10,504 nt of DNA from an uncultured Gemmatimonadota bacterium (GCA_937961295.1 CALGOK010000219.1:1-10504), one strand, 5' to 3'; shown: positions 1 through 6,779, counted from the stretch's first letter. The notes: generated by a model from the sequence alone, not told the origin. Made by a program: numbers and translations.

Positions 1-1
1 C

Positions 2-1888
2 CGGCGCGATCCCGACCTGCTCCGCGCCCGCATCCTCCTCGCCGAGCTGGCCTATGCCGCCGGCGACCGCGAACCGCCGCCGGATGTGCGCGAGGCACTC
101 GCCGTCGAGGTGACGCGCCGCGACGCGCGACCCGAGGCGATGGTCGCGTGGGCGCGGCACCAGCGGGCACTCGGCGCAACGCCGGTCGCGCTCGCGATCC
201 TCGACCGCGCGGCGCAGCTCGGAGCCGACCCGTCGGTCCTGGCACTCGAGCGCGCCAGGACGCTCGCGGCACTCGATCGCATCGACGATGCACGCGCGAG
301 CTACTGGCAGGGCCTCGACCCGCTCACGCGGGACGGCCACGCGCTCTACCGCCAGGACGTCGCCTGGCTGGTCGACGCCGACTCGATCGCCGCATTCGAC
401 GCCGTGGCGCGCGCGGAGGTCGGGGCCTGGCTCCGGCGCTTCTGGGCCGAGCGCGATGCCGCCGCCACGCGGGACGAGGGCGCCCGATTGGGGGCGCACC
501 TGAACCGGTGGGTGAGCGTGCTGCAGGAGTTCCGGATCCCGTCGCCCTGGCGCAGGACCCTGCACAGCCGGGTCGACTATGCCTTCGACTACATCGGCGA
601 TGCCTGCGTGGGGAGCGTCACCCCGTTCTACGAGCGGCTGCCGGTCCGGATGCCATGGCTGCCCGGCGACGTGCGCGCCGACGAGCCGATCATCGACCAC
701 CGCGGCGTGATCTTCCTCCGGCACGGCGCACCGCTCACCAAGGCCGTGCCGCCGCTGGTGATCGCCGAGGGCGTCGGCGAGGGGACCGGAGGCGAGGGGA
801 TCGTCTCGCCGCGAGAACTCAGTCGCCTGCTCGAGTCCCTCGAGCACACCGAGGTCTGGGTCTACTGGATCGAGGGCGGCTATCGCGTGTTTGCGTTCCG
901 TGGCAGCGATGCCCTGGGCAAGCATGCCGCCACCACGCTCGGCAGCTACCTCCCCTGGCACGCCGCGCAGGCGTGGCTCGCGCTGGCGCGCGTCCTCCCC
1001 GAATACACCGGCGCCGCCATCCAGATCAACCGGCCCAAGAGCTCGCCGGCCACCTGCTACGCGGCGGTTCGACAGGCGGTGGCGCAGCAGCGCACCGACG
1101 CCCAGGTCGGCATCACCTCCGACAGCGACACCCCTCCGGTGCTCGATCCGTGGCGCGCCGTGCACCGCTTCTTCGCCGTGGGGCACGGCGCTGACGGGAG
1201 CGGCCGCGCCGTGGTCACCTTCGCGCTGCAGGTGGGTGACCTTGCCGCCGACACCCTCACCCGCGACCTGCTCGCGTGGCCCATCGAGTACCGGCTGGTG
1301 GCCTACCGCCCCTCCGACGGACGGCGAATCACCATCGACACGGTGCGCGGCCCCACCGGACGCCCCGCGCAGCCCGACCAGTTCCTCTCCGGCTACTTCG
1401 AGGTGCCGCTCGAGCCGGGAGCATGGCAGCTGTCGCTGCGCGCCAGCCAGCAGCGCGACTCGCTCCCGCGTGCCTACGCGTTGCGACGCCACCTCGTGGT
1501 CGACGACGGGCCCGCGCTCGCCCTCACCGACATCGTCACCGGGCGGAGCGGACAACCCGGGTGGACCGCCCCTGATGGGCTCTTCCCGATCAACACCCTC
1601 GGCACCTGGCCCGAGGGCGGCACGGTCGAGCTCTGGTACGAACTCCGCGGCATCCCGCCCGGCGAGGAATACCACACCACCATCCAGGTGCTCCCCGCCG
1701 AGCAGCGGCTGCGCCGCGACATATCGGTGCGGGTGACCGATCGCTCGCCCGGCGGCATCATCCGCGTGCGCCGCACGCTGGGTCTCGAGAACCTGGACAG
1801 CGGCCGGTACACGCTGGTCGTGACGGTCGAGCACGGCGACAGCACGGTGCGGCGGGAGCAGGACATTCTCGTGACGAGTGACAGGTGA
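2..1888 (+). CDS. TPR / GWxTD-like domain protein, 5' truncated by the window
   Basis: The reading frame is open from the first bases to a TGA at 1886-1888, giving 628 residues with no start seen; a GTG at 86 lies inside the frame and is probably not the start. Counting from position 2, residues about 30-110 are Ala/Leu/Arg-rich paired helices typical of TPR repeats. A GWxTD-like segment follows: FWAERD near residue 147 and DHRGVIFLRHGAP from residue 232 match the family's usual RFWxKRD and DRGxIYIRYGPP blocks. The GWxTD motif itself is degenerate. The C-terminal half (about 360-628) is rich in short beta-strand patterns (for example GYFEVPLEPGAWQLSL) and looks like beta-sandwich modules. Function is unknown; family members are usually exported or envelope-associated, but the N-terminus that would show a signal peptide is missing. 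It is unrelated to histidine synthesis and is separated from that operon by about 400 nt. The family call is moderate; the ORF itself is firm. Confidence 0.6.
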   Translation, partial: RRDPDLLRARILLAELAYAAGDREPPPDVREALAVEVTRRDARPEAMVAWARHQRALGATPVALAILDRAAQLGADPSVLALERARTLAALDRIDDARASYWQGLDPLTRDGHALYRQDVAWLVDADSIAAFDAVARAEVGAWLRRFWAERDAAATRDEGARLGAHLNRWVSVLQEFRIPSPWRRTLHSRVDYAFDYIGDACVGSVTPFYERLPVRMPWLPGDVRADEPIIDHRGVIFLRHGAPLTKAVPPLVIAEGVGEGTGGEGIVSPRELSRLLESLEHTEVWVYWIEGGYRVFAFRGSDALGKHAATTLGSYLPWHAAQAWLALARVLPEYTGAAIQINRPKSSPATCYAAVRQAVAQQRTDAQVGITSDSDTPPVLDPWRAVHRFFAVGHGADGSGRAVVTFALQVGDLAADTLTRDLLAWPIEYRLVAYRPSDGRRITIDTVRGPTGRPAQPDQFLSGYFEVPLEPGAWQLSLRASQQRDSLPRAYALRRHLVVDDGPALALTDIVTGRSGQPGWTAPDGLFPINTLGTWPEGGTVELWYELRGIPPGEEYHTTIQVLPAEQRLRRDISVRVTDRSPGGIIRVRRTLGLENLDSGRYTLVVTVEHGDSTVRREQDILVTSDR

Positions 1889-1905
1889 CGGGTGACGGGA
1901 AACGG
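1871..1905. repeat. Heptad tandem repeat GTGACNN overlapping the stop of the upstream gene
   Basis: Four 7-bp units follow each other exactly: gtgacga, gtgacag, gtgacgg, gtgacgg (1871-1898), then a decayed fifth unit gaaacgg. The array encodes the last codons of the upstream protein, supplies its TGA, and continues into the intergenic region. Confidence 0.7.
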
Positions 1906-1921
1906 GGGCCGCAACCGGTCT

Positions 1922-2026
1922 GCCAGGGGCGTGAGGGCACGGAGCGTATGCTCCGGCCGCTGGTGCTCGTGCGGAGACAGCCGCTCGCACGGCTGGCCAG
2001 GAGCGCAGTGCCCTCACGCCCCTGGC
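1922..2026. repeat. 105-bp element with perfect 19-bp terminal inverted repeats
   Basis: The sequence gccaggggcgtgagggcac (1922-1940) is exactly reverse-complemented at 2008-2026. The interior has its own hairpins: ggagc/gctcc with a gtat loop (1941-1954), and cgtgcg/cgcacg (1968-1973 with 1986-1991), so RNA or single-stranded DNA could fold as a branched structure closed by a 19-bp stem. It starts 33 nt after the stop of the upstream gene and ends 40 nt before the his promoter. There is no T-run after the right arm and no obvious target-site duplication. It could be a REP/BIME- or MITE-like element, or a structural terminator for the upstream gene. Confidence 0.7.
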
Positions 2027-2063
2027 GCACGGCGAGCACCGGGCAGTGCGCAATCGCTGCTGC

Positions 2064-2091
2064 CCCTTGACCCTTGATCCTTCACCTCCTA
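2064..2091. repeat. Degenerate heptad repeat CCCTTGA carrying the -35 box
   Basis: Two exact 7-bp units, cccttga at 2064-2070 and 2071-2077, are followed in the same register by tccttca and cctccta. The first unit supplies the TTGACC -35 hexamer of the his promoter. This is a second heptad array, on the other side of the inverted-repeat element from the GTGACNN array. Confidence 0.5.
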
Positions 2092-2095
2092 CAAT
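2067..2095 (+). promoter_or_regulatory. Sigma70-type promoter of the his operon
   Basis: The -35 hexamer TTGACC (2067-2072) matches TTGACA in 5 of 6 positions, and the -10 hexamer TACAAT (2090-2095) matches TATAAT in 5 of 6. The spacer is exactly 17 bp, the optimum. If the last T of the -10 is at -7, position +1 falls on 2102, the A of the leader-peptide ATG. This is a near-consensus promoter in a very GC-rich background, placed just where a his operon promoter should be. Confidence 0.85.
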
Positions 2096-2101
2096 CCGGC
2101 C

Positions 2102-2161
2102 ATGCTGAGCATCTCGCGCCGCCACCATCACCATCATCACGTCCCTCTCGGGGCGGGTTGA
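2102..2161 (+). CDS. hisL: his operon leader peptide with six consecutive histidines
   Basis: The ORF ATG...TGA encodes the 19-residue peptide MLSISRRHHHHHHVPLGAG. The six His codons (cac cat cac cat cat cac, 2123-2140) are the hallmark of his attenuator leader peptides; the enterobacterial HisL has seven in a row. Its role is regulatory: a ribosome short of charged tRNA-His stalls on the His codons and lets the downstream RNA form the antiterminator. It sits 128 nt before hisG. No purine-rich Shine-Dalgarno precedes the ATG (the upstream bases are acctcctacaatccggcc), and the promoter places +1 on its first base, so translation is probably leaderless. It is missed by length-filtered gene callers. 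Chance occurrence is very unlikely given its position directly before hisG. Confidence 0.93.
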   Translation: MLSISRRHHHHHHVPLGAG

Positions 2162-2219
2162 TGGCGTAGGCGCACGCTCGAAGCGAGCAGCACCGACAGA
2201 CACCATCAACGCCGGCCCC
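2150..2219 (+). promoter_or_regulatory. his attenuator: antiterminator pairing
   Basis: Bases 2150-2164 (ggggcgggttgatgg) can pair with 2203-2219 through 15 base pairs interrupted only by bulged G2211 and G2215. The 3' half of this pairing uses 2208-2217, the 5' arm of the terminator hairpin, so the two folds exclude each other. The 5' half covers the leader-peptide stop codon, and its tgatgg (2159-2164) can instead pair with ccatca within the His codons (2125-2130 or 2131-2136). This gives the classic 1:2 plus 3:4 versus 2:3 logic: stalling on His codons hides segment 1 and frees segment 2 to form the antiterminator. Pairings were read by eye, not folded computationally. Confidence 0.75.
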
Positions 2220-2231
2220 CGGGCCGGCGTT
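2208..2231 (+). terminator. his attenuator terminator hairpin
   Basis: A perfect 10-bp stem (2208-2217 with 2222-2231) encloses a 4-nt loop; eight of the ten pairs are G-C. It lies between the His-rich leader peptide and hisG, where an attenuator terminator belongs. The U-tract is poor: the stem ends in TT and only a TTT at 2237-2239 follows. Termination may therefore be leaky or factor-assisted, as often seen in GC-rich bacteria. Confidence 0.7.
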
Positions 2232-2289
2232 CGACGTTTCCGGGGGTCCGGAGGCGCGGCGCGGGGTCGGGGTCCGGCAGGACGAACCG

Positions 2290-3165
2290 ATGAGCCCGGA
2301 CCTCGACGCCGAATCGCTGCGCATCGCCCTCCCCAAGGGGCGGATGCAGGCCGCCGTGTTTGCCCTCCTCGATGCCGCCGGCCTGGGGGTGCGCACGGGT
2401 GCGCGCGCCTACCGGCCCGCGCTCGCCGCCGGACGCTTCAACGCCAAGATCCTCAAGCCGCAGAACATCGTCGAGATGCTCGCGGCTGGCTCGCGCGACG
2501 TCGGCTTCGCCGGCGCCGACTGGGTCGAGGAACTCGAGGCCGACCTCGTCGAGCTGCTCGACACCGAGCTCGACCCGGTGCGCCTTGTCGCGGCGGCGCC
2601 GACCGACCTCCTGGTCCAGGGCCGCCTTCCCGATCGCGACCTCGTCGTCGCCACCGAGTACCGTCGCATCGCCTGCCAGTGGATCACCCGCGAGGGGATC
2701 CGCGCGCGCGTGGTGCACTCTTACGGTGCCACTGAGGTGTTCCCACCCGAAGACGCCGACGTGATCGTCGACAACACCGCCACCGGGGCCACGCTCGCGG
2801 CCAACGGGCTGGCAATCGTCGACACGCTGTTCACCTCGCCGACCCGGCTCTATGCCCCGCCCGCGGCGCTCGATGATCCCCGCCGCCGCGCCGCCATCGA
2901 GGGACTGGTGATGCTGGTCGCCTCGGTGCTCGACGCCCGCTCGCGCGTGATGCTCGAGGTGAACGTCGGCCCGGCGGAGCTGGAGGCGGTGTGCGCGCTG
3001 CTGCCGTGCATGCGCGAACCGACCATCGCCTCGCTGCACGACGACGCCGGCTACGCGGTGAAGGCCGCCGTCCCGCGCGACGCGCTCCCCACCCTGGTGC
3101 CGCGGCTCAAGGTGGCCGGCGGCAGCGACGTGGTGATCACCCCCATCGCGCAGATCGTCCCATGA
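2290..3165 (+). CDS. hisG: ATP phosphoribosyltransferase, long (regulated) form
   Basis: First committed step of histidine synthesis: condenses ATP with PRPP to give phosphoribosyl-ATP in the cytoplasm. The 291-residue length is that of the long form, which works without HisZ. The N-terminus LRIALPKGRM is the family signature; the PRPP-binding loop DNTATGATL spans residues 161-169. From about residue 218 the C-terminal ACT-like domain (VMLEVNVG... to VVITPIAQIV) is present; in this family it binds histidine for feedback inhibition, so the enzyme should be allosterically controlled in addition to the attenuator. The ATG at 2290 has an AGGA Shine-Dalgarno (2279-2282) 7 nt upstream. First structural gene of the operon, 58 nt after the terminator hairpin; its stop overlaps the next start as ATGA. 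Confidence 0.97.
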   Translation: MSPDLDAESLRIALPKGRMQAAVFALLDAAGLGVRTGARAYRPALAAGRFNAKILKPQNIVEMLAAGSRDVGFAGADWVEELEADLVELLDTELDPVRLVAAAPTDLLVQGRLPDRDLVVATEYRRIACQWITREGIRARVVHSYGATEVFPPEDADVIVDNTATGATLAANGLAIVDTLFTSPTRLYAPPAALDDPRRRAAIEGLVMLVASVLDARSRVMLEVNVGPAELEAVCALLPCMREPTIASLHDDAGYAVKAAVPRDALPTLVPRLKVAGGSDVVITPIAQIVP

Positions 3166-4862
3166 CGGCGCCACGACTGGTCGCTGCCGTGGACGCCGTC
3201 ACCCAGTACGCGGTGCCTCGCCACCCGGCGCCGTGCGACCTCGACCTCGCCGGCACCGAACTGCCGCCCCTCGATCAGGAGGCACTCCGGCGTGGGCTCG
3301 CTGACACCGACGTGACCGGGTATCCCGACCCGTCGCCGCTGGCCGTGCGGATCGCGGCGCGCTTCGGGGTCGCGGTCGACCGCGTGCTGATCGGAGCCGG
3401 GACGGACGACGTGGTCGAGCGCGCCTTCCGCGCCACACTCGCGACCGGCCGGGAAGCGCTGCTGACCGATCCGACCTTCGAGATGCTGCCGCGGTACGCG
3501 CGCCTCACCGGCGCGACGATCCGCACCGTCCCGTGGCCCGGCAGCGCGTTCCCGGTCGATGCCCTTGTCAAAGCGGTCACACCCGACACCGGCCTGATCG
3601 CGATCGTCACGCCGAACAATCCCACCGGCGCGGTGGCAACCGCTGCCGAGGTGCGGGAGGTCGCGAGGGCGGCACCCGATGCCGTGCTGCTCGTCGACGG
3701 GGCATACCTCGAGTTTGCGGACGAGGACCCGACCGCCGCGCTCCTCGACCTGCCGAACGTGGTCGTGACCCGGACCTTCTCGAAGGCCTGGGGCCTCCCC
3801 GCCTTCCGGATCGGATTCGCACTGGGCGACGCGCGCGTGATCGCGGCGATGCGCCGAGCCGGCACCCCCTTTGCCGTGTCGGCTCCCGCCATCACCGCCG
3901 CCTGCATGGCGCTCGAGACGCAGCAACCCGCGATGGGGCGCCGAGTCGCCGCGGTGCGCGCCGCGCGCGAGCGGCTGATCGCTGCGCTGGCGCGCAACCA
4001 CCTCGACCCGATCTCGTCGCAGGCCGACTTCGCCTGCACCGCCTCGCCACGCGCCGGCTGGCTTCGCGACGCCCTCGCCGGGCTCGGCATCGCCGCGCGC
4101 TGGCTCCCCGGCACTCCCGATCGCCTGCGCATCACCACCCCGCTCGATGACGGATCGATGGACCGGCTCGAGCGCGCCATCGACTCCGCGATGCGCCCCG
4201 AGGCGATCCTCTTCGACCTCGACGGCGTGCTGGCCGACGTGTCGCGCTCCTATCGCGCCACCATCGTCGCGACGGCAGGGCGGTTCGGTGCGCGCGTCAC
4301 CGCGGCCGACGTCGCCGCGCGCAAGGCAGCGGGCGACGCCAACGACGACTGGCGCGTGACGCGCGACCTGATCGTCGCGGACGGGATCGATGGCGAACTC
4401 GACGCGGTGACCGCCGCGTTCGAGGCGATCTACCAGGGACACAACGGCACGCCCGGCCTCCGGATCGCCGAGACGCTGATCCCGACGGACAGCTGGCTGC
4501 GCGCCCTCGCCGCCCGGCTGCCGCTCGCGATCGTCACCGGGCGTCCCCGCACCGATGCCGATCGGTTCCTCGCCGAGCAGGGGGTGGCCGATTGCTTCTC
4601 GGCCGTGGTGTGCCGCGAGGACGCCGCCCTCAAGCCCGATCCCGCGCCGGTGCGGTTGGCGCTTGACCTGCTCGGCGTGACGCGGGCCTGGATGATCGGC
4701 GACACCCCCGACGACCTCCGCGCCGCCCGCGCGGCAGGTGTCGTTCCCATCGCGATCATGGCTCCGGGTGACAGCTCGGCCACCTCGCGTGCGTCGCTCG
4801 ATGCTGCCGGCGCTTCGCGCGTTCTCCCTTCGCTCGAGGAACTCGATACATGCCTGGCCTGA
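3162..4862 (+). CDS. hisC: Histidinol-phosphate aminotransferase fused to a HAD-family phosphatase
   Basis: One uninterrupted 566-residue frame joins two enzymes. Residues 1 to about 343 are HisC, a fold-type I PLP aminotransferase converting imidazole-acetol phosphate to histidinol phosphate with glutamate: NNPTG at 152-156, DGAYLEF, and the PLP lysine in TFSKAWGLPAFRIGF (K208). From residue 344 (MRPEAILFDLDG) comes a full HAD domain: nucleophile motif DLDG with D352 and D354, motif II threonine T459 in VTGRP, motif III lysine K491, and motif IV GDTPDD (513-518). The roughly 100 residues between motifs I and II are a helical cap, as in HAD subfamily IA. HisB here has no phosphatase half and no other hisN is present, so the HAD domain most likely supplies histidinol-phosphate phosphatase, the step right after HisC. 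That assignment rests on context. The start overlaps hisG by 4 nt with no clear Shine-Dalgarno; an internal ATG at 4191 could also produce a free HAD domain. Confidence 0.93.
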   Translation: MTAPRLVAAVDAVTQYAVPRHPAPCDLDLAGTELPPLDQEALRRGLADTDVTGYPDPSPLAVRIAARFGVAVDRVLIGAGTDDVVERAFRATLATGREALLTDPTFEMLPRYARLTGATIRTVPWPGSAFPVDALVKAVTPDTGLIAIVTPNNPTGAVATAAEVREVARAAPDAVLLVDGAYLEFADEDPTAALLDLPNVVVTRTFSKAWGLPAFRIGFALGDARVIAAMRRAGTPFAVSAPAITAACMALETQQPAMGRRVAAVRAARERLIAALARNHLDPISSQADFACTASPRAGWLRDALAGLGIAARWLPGTPDRLRITTPLDDGSMDRLERAIDSAMRPEAILFDLDGVLADVSRSYRATIVATAGRFGARVTAADVAARKAAGDANDDWRVTRDLIVADGIDGELDAVTAAFEAIYQGHNGTPGLRIAETLIPTDSWLRALAARLPLAIVTGRPRTDADRFLAEQGVADCFSAVVCREDAALKPDPAPVRLALDLLGVTRAWMIGDTPDDLRAARAAGVVPIAIMAPGDSSATSRASLDAAGASRVLPSLEELDTCLA

Positions 4863-5446
4863 CCACGCGCTCGGCCACCATCGCGCGGCGCACGCGCGAG
4901 ACCGCGATCGAGCTCTCGCTCTCGCTCGACGGGAGCGGAACCGCCGACATCGCCACCGGGATCGGCTTCTACGATCACCTGCTCACGGCGCTGGCGTTCC
5001 ACGCCCGGCTCGACCTCTCGCTCCGCTGCACCGGTGACCTCGAGGTGGATGATCACCACACCGTGGAGGATTGCGCGCTGGCCCTCGGCCAGGCGATCGA
5101 CACGGCGCTCGGCGAGCGCGCGGGGATCCGGCGCTTCGGCTCGGCGTGCGCACCGCTCGACGAGGCGCTGGCGCGCGCCGTGGTCGACTGCTCGGGACGC
5201 CCGTTCGCACGGGTGGCGCTCGACCTTCGCCGCGACACCATCGGTGCGCTGGCGTGCGAGAACATCACCCACGCGCTGCAGTCACGGGCCACCGCCGCGC
5301 GGATCACGCTGCACGTCGACATGCTCGCGGGCGAGAACGACCACCATCGCGCCGAGGCGGCGTTCAAGGCCGTGGCGCTGGCGCTGCGCGAGGCCGTGAC
5401 GCAAGCCGGCGAGGGCGTGCCCAGCACCAAGGGGACGCTCACGTGA
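4850..5446 (+). CDS. hisB: Imidazoleglycerol-phosphate dehydratase, monofunctional
   Basis: Converts imidazoleglycerol phosphate to imidazole-acetol phosphate. At 198 residues it is the stand-alone dehydratase, without the N-terminal phosphatase half of the enterobacterial bifunctional HisB. The metal-binding motifs are intact: GIGFYDHLL (H43), DDHHTVED (67-74) and NDHHRAEAAFKA (from residue 163: H165, H166, E169), plus the C-terminal PSTKGTL. The ATG at 4850 overlaps the end of hisC-HAD by 13 nt and has a GAGGA Shine-Dalgarno (4836-4840) 9 nt upstream. The missing phosphatase half fits with the HAD domain being fused to HisC instead. Confidence 0.97.
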   Translation: MPGLTTRSATIARRTRETAIELSLSLDGSGTADIATGIGFYDHLLTALAFHARLDLSLRCTGDLEVDDHHTVEDCALALGQAIDTALGERAGIRRFGSACAPLDEALARAVVDCSGRPFARVALDLRRDTIGALACENITHALQSRATAARITLHVDMLAGENDHHRAEAAFKAVALALREAVTQAGEGVPSTKGTLT

Positions 5447-6033
5447 CCGACGTCGCCGTGGTGCGCACCGGCAGCGCCAACCTCGCCTCGGTGTTTGTCG
5501 CCCTCGAGCGACTCGGCGGGGTGCCGCGGCTGGTCGACCGTCCCGACGAGGTGGTCGCAGCCGACCGGCTCGTCCTTCCGGGCGTCGGCGCCTTCGCATC
5601 GGCGATGGGCGTCCTCGAACGCGCCGATCTCGTGGAGCCGGTGCGTGCGTACGCCGCTGCCGGTCGGCCGCTGCTCGCCATCTGCCTCGGCTTCCAGTTG
5701 CTGGCCGAGTCGAGCGAGGAGGGCGGCGAGGTCCGTGGCCTCGGCGTGATTCCCGGCCGGGTGACCCGGTTCGCCAGCGACGTGCGGGTGCCGCAGTTCG
5801 GCTGGAACCGCGTGGAATGGGACGGCAGCGGGAATCCGGCAGGCCATGCGTACTTCGCCAACAGCTACCGGTTGGTTGATCCCCCGAACGGATGGGACGT
5901 GGCCACCGCCGATCACGGCGGCAGGTTCGTCGCCGCGATCGCGCGACCCCGGCAGCTCGGCTGCCAGTTCCATCCCGAGCTTTCGGGCGCGTGGGGCGAG
6001 GCGCTGCTGCGCCGCTGGTGGGACCAGTGCTGA
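5443..6033 (+). CDS. hisH: Imidazole glycerol phosphate synthase, glutamine amidotransferase subunit
   Basis: Class I glutamine amidotransferase that hydrolyses glutamine and passes ammonia to HisF. It has 196 residues starting at GTG 5443, which overlaps the hisB stop as GTGA and has AAGGGGA (5429-5435) 7 nt upstream. The longer open frame upstream to 5071 runs inside hisB and is not the start. The triad is visible: nucleophile C81 in AICLGFQLL, and H177 and E179 in QFHPELS. Other family blocks are LPGVGAF, FGWN and GHAYFANSY. The motif after the nucleophile reads CLGFQ rather than the usual CLGMQ, a mild change. Confidence 0.96.
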   Translation: MTDVAVVRTGSANLASVFVALERLGGVPRLVDRPDEVVAADRLVLPGVGAFASAMGVLERADLVEPVRAYAAAGRPLLAICLGFQLLAESSEEGGEVRGLGVIPGRVTRFASDVRVPQFGWNRVEWDGSGNPAGHAYFANSYRLVDPPNGWDVATADHGGRFVAAIARPRQLGCQFHPELSGAWGEALLRRWWDQC

Positions 6034-6779
6034 CGCGTCGGATCATTCCCTGCCTCGACACGCGCGACGGCCGGGTGGTCAAGGGTGTGCAGTTCCAGGG
6101 GCTGCGCGACGCCGGGTCACCGGTGGAACTCGCCGCGCGCTATGAGCACCAGGGGGCCGACGAACTGGTGATCCTCGATGTCGTCGCGACCGATCGTGGG
6201 CGCAGCCACGCGCTCGATGCGGTGCGCGCGGTGCGGCGCGCGCTGCGGATCCCGCTCACGGTGGGCGGCGGGGTGCGCACGGCCGGCGACGCCGAGCGAC
6301 TGCTCGGGGCGGGCGCCGACAAGGTGGCGGTCAACACCGCGGCACTCGACCGGCCCGGCCTGATCGACGAGTTGGCCGAGCGGTTCGGATCGCAGTGCGT
6401 GGTGCTCGCGATCGACGCGGCAGCAACCGATGCGGGTTGGCGGGTGTTTCGCCGCGCCGGTCAGGACCCGACCGGGCGCGAAGCGGCGGGTTGGGCCGCG
6501 GAAGGTGCCGAACGCGGCGCGGGAGAGATCCTGCTCACGAGCATGGATCGCGACGGGACGCGTGCCGGGTACGACACCGAGCTGCTGAGTGCCGTCAGCG
6601 GCATCGCCGCGATTCCGGTGATCGCCTCCGGTGGCGCGCGCACGCCGGACGACTTCGCGGCGGCCTTCGCCGCCGGCGCCGATGCGGTGCTCGCCGCCTC
6701 GATGTTCCACGACGGTGACCTGACCGTCACCGAAGCGAAACAGCAGCTCGCCCTGCTTGGGGTGGAGGTACGACGATGA
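6027..6779 (+). CDS. hisF: Imidazole glycerol phosphate synthase, cyclase subunit
   Basis: TIM-barrel cyclase that uses ammonia from HisH to turn PRFAR into imidazoleglycerol phosphate and AICAR. With the GTG at 6027 as start (VLTRRIIPCLD) the protein is 250 residues, and the catalytic aspartates fall at D11 (PCLD) and D130 (LAIDA), the canonical numbering, which supports this start. Other conserved blocks are GRVVKGVQF, VGGGVRT, AVNTAA, GEILLTSMDRDGTRAGYD and ASGGARTPDDF. It overlaps hisH by 7 nt; GGTGGGA at 6017-6023 lies too close for an ideal ribosome site, so coupling to hisH is likely. Placed before hisA, whereas hisA usually comes first. Confidence 0.97.
   Translation: MLTRRIIPCLDTRDGRVVKGVQFQGLRDAGSPVELAARYEHQGADELVILDVVATDRGRSHALDAVRAVRRALRIPLTVGGGVRTAGDAERLLGAGADKVAVNTAALDRPGLIDELAERFGSQCVVLAIDAAATDAGWRVFRRAGQDPTGREAAGWAAEGAERGAGEILLTSMDRDGTRAGYDTELLSAVSGIAAIPVIASGGARTPDDFAAAFAAGADAVLAASMFHDGDLTVTEAKQQLALLGVEVRR

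Noticed and set aside
86..88. GTG 86 as the true start of the left-edge gene
   Set aside because: The same frame is open to the window edge with similar Ala/Leu helical sequence before it, so the gene most likely starts outside the window.
1922..2026. T-box riboswitch or tRNA-like structure in the inverted-repeat element
   Set aside because: It lies upstream of the clear his promoter, so it would not be in the his transcript, and no T-box or tRNA consensus sequences are visible.
1885..2077. Two 61-codon open frames in the region before the his promoter
   Set aside because: They lie across the heptad repeats and the perfect inverted repeat, so their codons are set by repeat structure; no ribosome site or conserved motif is visible.
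3051..4442. 463-residue open frame on the minus strand opposite hisC-HAD
   Set aside because: It is a mirror of the GC-rich coding frame of hisC-HAD, with Arg/Gly/His-rich low-complexity translation and no recognisable domain.
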